Assembly (NCBI GenBank): GCA_002221725.1
Contig: NJFT01000161.1
Coordinates: forward strand, 29,804 to 93,803
Source: Scedosporium boydii
Taxonomy: Eukaryota > Ascomycota > Sordariomycetes > Microascales > Microascaceae
Length of the DNA: 64,000 nt
Reading direction: 5' to 3'
In this document: piece after piece, positions 57,701 through 64,000 of the stretch
How positions within the stretch are numbered: the stretch's first letter is position 1
How the letters are laid out: every line of letters begins with the position of its first letter
Notes under the pieces: generated by a model
Told to the model about the DNA's origin: nothing
Database searches by the model: none
The model's input: only the letters and a program-made list of their open reading frames with translations
Translations under genes and position numbers: made by a program

Positions 57701-58369
57701 AAGAGAATATCCAACAAAGCAACCCTTTCGTGAAATGCGAAAAAGACCCTGGATATGTCACGTGATCTCCCCAAGAACCTCCCGCCACGGCTTCACCTCC
57801 CCATCGGTATTATTATCAGGCTCCTCTAGAACTCGTCGCATCCATTTCCTAGTAAGGCCGGGTGACACCCACCGTTGACCTTTCCTGCGATCACCGAAAC
57901 AGTGACCAAGATGTAAAATCAAATTCGTTGGTTGCGTCAGGTTTTATACAAGAAAAACAAGGCGGGCTCATACCAAACGAAAAACAACACCGTGGATTTA
58001 CCGCTCCAGGACTGGTAGCTGAAACAAACCCTGCCAAGCGATGGAAATGACATTGTCCGTTAGCATCAAATGTCCCACGGGAGCAACAGCTAGATCAAGG
58101 TAGCGAAGCTGATAGACCATTTCCTCGAGACCCATTCACGGATATGGACCGACATCCCTGGTCGGTCTGCAAATGAAAAGAATGAGTGCTTCGGAGAACC
58201 CGTACCAGCTCGAGGAGATCTCAAAGGCGCAAATCTCGCCAAAGACGTTTCGGTATTGGTTTCGCAATGGCAGACACGGCCTCAGCTCGTGCCTGGAACA
58301 ACATAAGCAGCCACTCGACATACCTATGCCGTAGAAGATTTAAGGGTAAAATATGTATTTATCCATACA
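54723..58369. other. 3.6-kb intergenic region
   Basis: The left ~250 bp is the GH16 promoter. No further gene is recognised; ORFs up to 149 codons are without motifs and overlap one another on both strands. A few CCGTACTCCGTAG / ACTTCGTA-type short motifs occur (for example 56160-56180). There is no sign of a hydrolase or other effector relic beside the second NLR on this side. Confidence 0.45.
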
Positions 58370-61300
58370 TTATTCAAGAGATAGATCAGAGGATCGCCAA
58401 ATTTCAGCTTCAGATTGTGCCGATATAAGCACTTCAATAATTTTCTTATCCCCCCTGCTCCTAGCATAAGATAGCGCGGTGTGGCCGTAGCGGTCTTTGC
58501 GATTGATGTCGGCCTTGCCTGCAGCTGCCAGCACCCTGACAACTCCCTCGTGGCCGTTTTTCGCAGCTAAAGATAATGGTGTCTGACCAGAGTCGCTCGA
58601 TAAGTTAATATCAGCCTCGCCTGTGGCCAGCAGCGCCCTGACAATTCCCTTGTGGCCGTTTTGAGCAGCTAAAAATAGCGGTGTCTGACCAAGATCATTA
58701 AATGAGTTAATATCAGCCTCGCCAGTAGCTAACAGCGCCTTGACGATATCCTCATGCCCGTTTTCAGCAGCTAAAGACAGTGGTGTCTGAGTCTGTGTCC
58801 AACCAGGATCCCTCTTTGGGCTATTATTAACCTTGCCTGTGGCTAGTGGCATCTTGACAAAACTCCCATGCCCTTTTCCAGTGGCGAGAGATAGTGGCGA
58901 GTTATAAAAAATGCTCACTGAGTTCACCTCAACTTTGCCTGTGGCTAGTAGCATCTTGACAATACCCTCGTGCCCGTTTCGAGCAGCAAGAGATAATGGT
59001 GGGAGATTAAGACTGCCCACTGAGTTCACATCAACCTTGCCTGTGGCTAGTAGCATCTTGACAATACCCTCGTGCCCATTTTGAGCGGCGAGGGGTAATG
59101 GTGAGGGATGAAACCTGCTCACGGAGTTCACATCAACTTTGCCTGTGGCTAGTAGCACCTTGACAATACCCTCGTGCCCGTTTTGAGCAGCAAGAGATAG
59201 CGGCGTGTGGAGAAACTGGCCCTCCGCGTTAATGTCAACCATGTCTGATGCAACTAGCCGCTCAACAACGGATTTATGGCCCTTTTCTGCAGCGGAGAGA
59301 AGCACCTTTGCTTTTATCGCGGCCGAATTCTCTGTGTCGCCTTCAAGTAAGTCGATGACGTCCTGATGATCCCAACAAATAGCATAGTACAGAGGCGTCG
59401 CATCAAGGTCATCCTTCTTGTTGACATGAGCTTTGCCCTTTTGCAGCAACAGCCTAACCACCTCAGCATGCCCATTCCAGGCGGCATATGACAGTGGTGT
59501 TCGCCCAAACTTATCCACTGAGTCGACTACAGCTGCTATGTTCAACAGCTGACGGAATCGCCTTGGCACCGCCCTATTCATTTTCTTACTTCCGCGGCCC
59601 TTGATCAGAATTGTGACGACTTTATCGAAGCCGTTTTCCGCGGCCCAAGACAGAGCAGACCGCCCATATGTAACATCCCGGCTATTTACGTCAACCCCGT
59701 CCATCCAGAGCAGACGTCTCACCACTGCAGTGAGCCCGAAATAGGAGGCAATCATAAGGGATGTAAAGCCACTTGGAAAATCCGTGTCCGTAGTTGTCCA
59801 GTAGATCTTAAACCAAGTCGAGCCGCAGTTTGAGTCAACATCACAGATCCTTAGAATTGATTCAAACACTGGGTCGACATTCATCTGTGAGTCACGGAGA
59901 TGGACGGCCCAGTTTTTAGCAGAGTAATCGAGGAAGTCGTGATGCTTGGCGTATTCGACCGGGTCATTATGTTTGTCGAGAGGATGAGTTTCAAATTCGG
60001 AAAAGAGCAGATGTCTCACGCAAATTTCAGCAAGAACTCTATGAGACTCTTGTGGCTGCAATGAATCTTTCCACTTGAGATTGCCGGAGAGGTGTGTATC
60101 GACGCTCACTTGGGGTTTTGGGACGAGGAATTCCTTTGCAGTTTGGTGAAGCAAGTATATCTTGCCATCAACGATCATTACAAAGAGGCCGCAGAGATCT
60201 CGCACGAATTCTCGGAAGCGCTCTTCTGGCCCAGTGTGACGACTCAGGCTTGTATACGAATTGTGGCGTTCCCGAAGGGCGAGGGCCACCTGCATCTCCT
60301 TTAGTGTCAGAGGTCGTGTTGCGGCAACGACGATGTGCAAGAGCCTCTTAGTCTCCTCAATGTCGCGACTCTTGGAGAGGATATTGTCGTATGCCTCATC
60401 AACGGTTTTGGGGACACGAGAAGTGATCTCCGATATCCTAGCCTCGTTGATACTACTGCCGATCTCTCTGTCGACTAGATCAAGAGTAAGGTAAACCCAT
60501 AGGTACGTCCGGTGAGGAATACTCAGAATGGCTTGCAACAAAAGGTCTCGCTCGCATTCAGTGAGCCGCTGCTTGATATTCTGAATTCTGTACTTGATAA
60601 AAAGGCTGATTTCCTGGGAAATCATCTCTCTCTCCTTATCGCTTTCGCCGCTAAGATGGATGACAGAGAGGCTCTGAAGGTCTGGGGGAGGGAGGCCCCG
60701 CCGAATCTCCGAATAAGGCCGGCTTGTGATCAGGAACTTCAATTTAGCAGAGCTCGTTTTGGTGTTATAGAAACCGGTCAAAGCCTTTTCGAAACGAAGC
60801 CTTTCCTGCCCATCGCATTCATCAAGGGCGTCGAAAATACAGATAATTTCACCGGCATGCTCATCTTCGGCAGCGGCAATAAGAATGTCCCAAAGTTCGC
60901 TGAATGAGGTAATGAGATTTTCCCTGTCGGATTCGAACTGAGTAAGGATTCTATCCGAGAAAAGGATGCCTTTTTGTGTGAATAGCTGGTGCAGGATGCA
61001 ACAGAGAGCACCTCTCACACTCCTCTGATCTTCAAAATCATCCTTGAAGAAGAAGTAACAGGTAGTTCGCGAAGGATTGCTTAGGAGCTCGAAGTCAACC
61101 AGATGCTTTGCAAGGACTGACTTGCCGCAGCCAGGATCAGCAGACACCCAGAGCATGCTTGATGATGTGCTCTGTTGCCATTCCTGAAAGGCCTTGTGAG
61201 TCAGAAACCAGTCGCATGTCCCCTCGACCCGCGCTGGGTTCCTTTCCTTCCTGTCTTTGTATGGCAGAGTTTTAAGTTTCTTGAGGATCTCGTTTTTCCG

Positions 61301-62440
61301 GTGTATCTTGTCACCCCCTTCGGACGATAGAATTAGCTCGGAATCGTTCATCCCAACAGTGGTGTTATGATATTCTTACCGGCACCCTCAGTGTAAGGTC
61401 TGGAAAAATACAACGTAGTTTCAGATGGGTACGAAGCTATAACAGCCATTAGTTTCGGGTGCAATTAGAACGGCCGGACGCCCAAGGCTCCACCTACCTG
61501 GCAAGGTCAACAAGAGTTCTGTTGCGTAGGCTGCTGCCGTGGCGGCGGCATATTTTTGCCATTGCTTGTTTTTATGCGAATCCGCATAATCACAAATCCC
61601 GCGGATCACCAGAGCCTGGTGACTTGCCATCACGCCAGCAGCTTCCATCTCAAAGCAAATAGATTGATGCTTTTCGAAAAGTTCGTTTCGTTTTTCACTT
61701 GAAATGACGAGGGTATTAGCTGAGCCGATGTTACCATAATGGATGAATGGCTCGTCTGTTTTTCGCATCGCTTTATCTCCTCGCTCGCGCCGCCGTTTCG
61801 ACTGTGTGAAGTCGCAAAGCCCTTCACAAAGTGTATTTCCATCTCTGTGGACGCAATCATCCGAAAAGAGGCAATCACCGTCATCACCAGGGTCATAGAA
61901 CTCAGATCGTTCCTGTTCGGTGAGGTTTTCTCGAAGGTCGTTTAGGATTCCTGGGATCATGGTGCCCTTCCTTATGTGCTTGGCTCGAAGATTGTTCACC
62001 GCAGCAAGCAGAGAATCAGATGGATGAAGCATATGGCCGCTTGGGTTGAGTTGGTTTCTTCCCTCCCAGGCCCCGAATTCGTAGTGTACCACGCCGCCTT
62101 CACCTCCTCGTGGGTAGCTGACGACAACATCTCCTAAAACAATTTGTTGCCTATCGGGTCCGTAGCAAGGCACGCCTCCTGCTATTCCAACTACTAGAAC
62201 ATGCTCGATGCTTGGGAATGACTGGCGCATCTGGGAGAGAACGATAGCAGCCGCCTGAGTGCCGATTGCCTGACACACAGCCACTGCGACCCAGTGGGGA
62301 CCTATTCGCCCGGTGTGATAGAGAACTGAATCTCTCCATACTTCTTTGTAGTCTTTCCGTATCGCATTGAGGGCGGGCGCGAGCTCCAATGCCATAGGGG
62401 CGATCCATCCGACAGTGATTTTCGGTTCTGGCGAGGCCAT
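58370..62440 (-). CDS. NLR: nucleoside-phosphorylase-like domain, NACHT, ankyrin repeats
   Basis: Two exons are inferred, 62440-61498 and 61374-58370 (123-bp intron, donor GTAGGT, acceptor TAAG, phase 1), giving about 1315 residues. Without splicing they would be two adjacent genes. The N-terminal ~310 residues are a PNP_UDP_1 purine/uridine-phosphorylase fold: KITVGWIAPMALELAPALNA, HVLVVGIAGGVPCYG, VLGDVVVSYP, CFEMEAAGVMAS and VIRGICDYADSHKN. NACHT follows, with Walker A ADPGCGKSV (about 393-401), Walker B IICIFDALDEC and TSRPYSEIRR. The C-terminal ~430 residues are ankyrin repeats; the last seven are 34-residue units of very similar sequence (PLSLAAQNGHEGIVKVLLAT type), one degenerate. By family knowledge this is an intracellular receptor for non-self or cell-damage signals, the N-domain acting as effector, perhaps an NTP-directed hydrolase. 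NACHT and the following region are paralogous to the NLR at 35512-38445. Confidence 0.87.
58540..59260 (-). repeat. seven ankyrin-coding tandem repeats of about 102 bp
   Basis: Successive 34-codon units share PLSLAA-x-NGHEGIV-K/R-x-LLATG-[KE]-[VA]-D-[VI]-N. Units differ mainly in the last eight residues, the exposed beta-hairpin that contacts ligands. One unit (about 58800-58910) is degenerate and longer. Confidence 0.9.
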
Positions 62441-63718
62441 TTTCGACACCGAGCCTGATCCTGTACGTTAATTCAGAGTTTTGGTCTCCACAGACGGACA
62501 CCCATCGTCTTGTGCCTCCTAGACAGACCGAACAAAAGAGATCGGGAACCCACGGATCGAATTAGGCTGGGATAAGCCGTTTCGCAAATTGCCATGCCAT
62601 TCTCAGTATTCGATGCTCCGTGCAAAGTTTCCGGAGAGCGCCGTTGCCAGACTGGCTGGAAAGGGTGAGGGGTTCAGCTCAACCAGGCCAGGCTGTGTCG
62701 GCCTGCAGGTAAGCCTCGCCAGACTACCCATTCCACCAACGTGGGATTTGACAGGGGTTAGTCGCCCAGATAGCGGCTTGATGTGTGAACATGATACGCA
62801 TCTTAAAGAGCGGCGATCGAAGACCGGCAGTGGTATGTCTGTCTACCTCACAGCTTCTTGTAAGGGCTCGTATGGCTCATCTGTGGGCCAGAGGGAGGGA
62901 ACGGAAAGAGAAACACGGCACCGTTAATCAACCAGAAGCTCTCCAAACTTTCCCAATGTGGCTCGCCGTCGCATTTTCTGGACCCCATTTTGTTTCCGTT
63001 TTTATTTCAATTACCAACGATGGGTTAATGGTGTTGAATTCGTCACCATCGTTTCCCTCGAAGGAACAATCGGGACGTCAACCGTGGGTCACTTTGACTC
63101 AAGATTAATTCAATAATTCAATAATCCGGAAATTGGAAAAGGTTTATGCACCATCGTTTACATACGAAATATCAGAGTTGAAACCTCGTTAATTTCATCC
63201 TTGACGAATATTGAAACCTCGAAACGTATGGCCGAAGAGCCCCAACTGAGAGAATTCGACTTCCGATCTTTCTTCCCGGGGGAGGCCTCGGCCTGCTGCC
63301 CGAATTACGGGGCCGGCATACTTACGTGGTTTCTGTGAGCAGGGGACCTGTGGAGGAGGGCTAATCGAGAGCCTGCTAGAGCCGACAACCTAGATACTGC
63401 ATAAAAATAGCTTTGATGACGTTCCTCTCCTCTACATCGTGGGTTCTTCTCTAATATAGTTGACCGGGAAGTTGTTTGCATTCATATTTTAGAAAGAAAG
63501 AGTAACGCAGTTGAGACATTTTGAGATATGTGAGGAAATGACAACCGGGGGGGGGGGTTTCCCCAACATCTGGGCTAATATAGCTGTGATGGTAAGATGA
63601 ATGTAAAGCAGTCTATCCTCATAGTATACATAGTACACAGCAAATCCTGATCGTACACCACCCATGGCTTCAAACCACGACATCCAGGACACCCGGCGTG
63701 AAATCCTTCGCCGAGATA
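62441..63718. other. intergenic region upstream of the second NLR
   Basis: It contains the NLR promoter (next to 62440) and, at 63490-63718, the 3' flank of the partial right-edge gene, with a G9-type homopolymer at about 63549-63557. No gene is recognised between. Confidence 0.45.
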
Positions 63719-64000
63719 TCACGCCCGTCCTCCACCCACCGCAAAAGGCGCCAACGCCTTCGTCGCCCTCGCACCCGCCATCCCCCCAACCACAATCCTC
63801 TCCACCCTCAAGCACCCACCCTTCGGAAACCTGAAAAGCACCCCACCGTCTCCCAACTTGACATACTTCACCACCACCGTCCTCTCATCCTCCTTATCTA
63901 ACCCCTTACTCCTCGGCCTCCACACCACCACAATCTCCTTCTCCTCTCCTCCCCCCTCACCACCCTCCACAGCAACCGCATCCCTCAAACTCACCCTCTC
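63719..64000 (-). CDS. partial hypothetical protein, cut by window edge
   Basis: This frame is open from the right edge to a TGA at 63719, giving 93 C-terminal residues: a Gly/Glu-rich stretch, EIVVVWRPRSKGLDKED, then TVVVKYVKLGDGGVLFRFPK and CLRVERIVVGGMAGARATKA. The alternating hydrophobic pattern of the middle part looks like a beta-rich domain. The coding strand's composition (Arg/Lys/Val) is more plausible than the Pro-rich translation of the opposite strand. I do not recognise the family, and the join to upstream exons is outside the window. Confidence 0.45.
   Translation of the reverse strand, partial: ERVSLRDAVAVEGGEGGGEEKEIVVVWRPRSKGLDKEDERTVVVKYVKLGDGGVLFRFPKGGCLRVERIVVGGMAGARATKALAPFAVGGGRA

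Noticed and set aside
62441..62449. Start of the second NLR at 62449
   Set aside because: The codon there is GTG. The first ATG in frame is at 62440 with acceptable context, which eukaryotic initiation would use.

Overview
This is a eukaryotic window from a filamentous ascomycete (Pezizomycotina). Genes carry short introns of about 50-150 bp with GTRNGY-type donors and CTAAC-like branch points. The proteins are typical of fungi: Zn2Cys6 regulator, Ste7-type MAPK kinase, GPI-anchored wall enzymes, and NACHT-ankyrin NLRs. The Ste7 homologue most resembles those of Sordariomycetes, but no species is claimed. All assignments come from reading motifs; no database search was run. Exon joins were inferred by hand from splice sites and frame continuity.

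Layout. 1-8.3 kb: GTP cyclohydrolase II (RIB1, minus), an unrecognised frame-broken gene (minus), and a Gal80-like Gfo/Idh/MocA protein (plus). 8.3-10.7 kb: a transcription factor whose C2HC finger and Zn2Cys6 cluster are assembled over three exons, tail to tail with the Gal80-like gene. 11-18.5 kb: a gene-poor, rearranged stretch holding an intronless 757-aa protein of unknown function between two copies of a 38-bp direct repeat, a probable 383-bp solo LTR, and a POT/PTR peptide transporter lacking its N-terminal helices. 18.8-34.8 kb: a housekeeping block with DNA polymerase epsilon subunit B (DPB2), a mitochondrial protein, an EFM3-like eEF2 methyltransferase, ribosomal protein S24, a small GPI-type protein and elongation factor SPT6.

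35.5-39.9 kb: an NLR (NACHT-ankyrin) whose N-terminus carries 9-residue Gly/Asn/Gln repeats like the sigma/Ses_B prion-type motif. Just upstream lies a decayed SesB-like alpha/beta hydrolase. 40.5-54.7 kb: a HAD phosphatase, the Ste7-type MAPK kinase with a polyQ tail, a BRE4/FUSC-like membrane protein and a GPI-anchored GH16 glucanase. 58.4-62.4 kb: a second NLR, a paralogue of the first, in which a nucleoside-phosphorylase-like domain replaces the prion-like N-terminus and the 34-residue ankyrin units are nearly identical. The right edge cuts a further minus-strand gene.

The most interesting biology is the fungal non-self-recognition / programmed-cell-death repertoire: two sister NLRs with exchanged N-terminal modules 20 kb apart, one beside the remnant of a hydrolase of the type paired with NLRs in sigma-like systems. 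The second theme is the rearranged 11-18.5 kb segment with a solo LTR and a truncated transporter.
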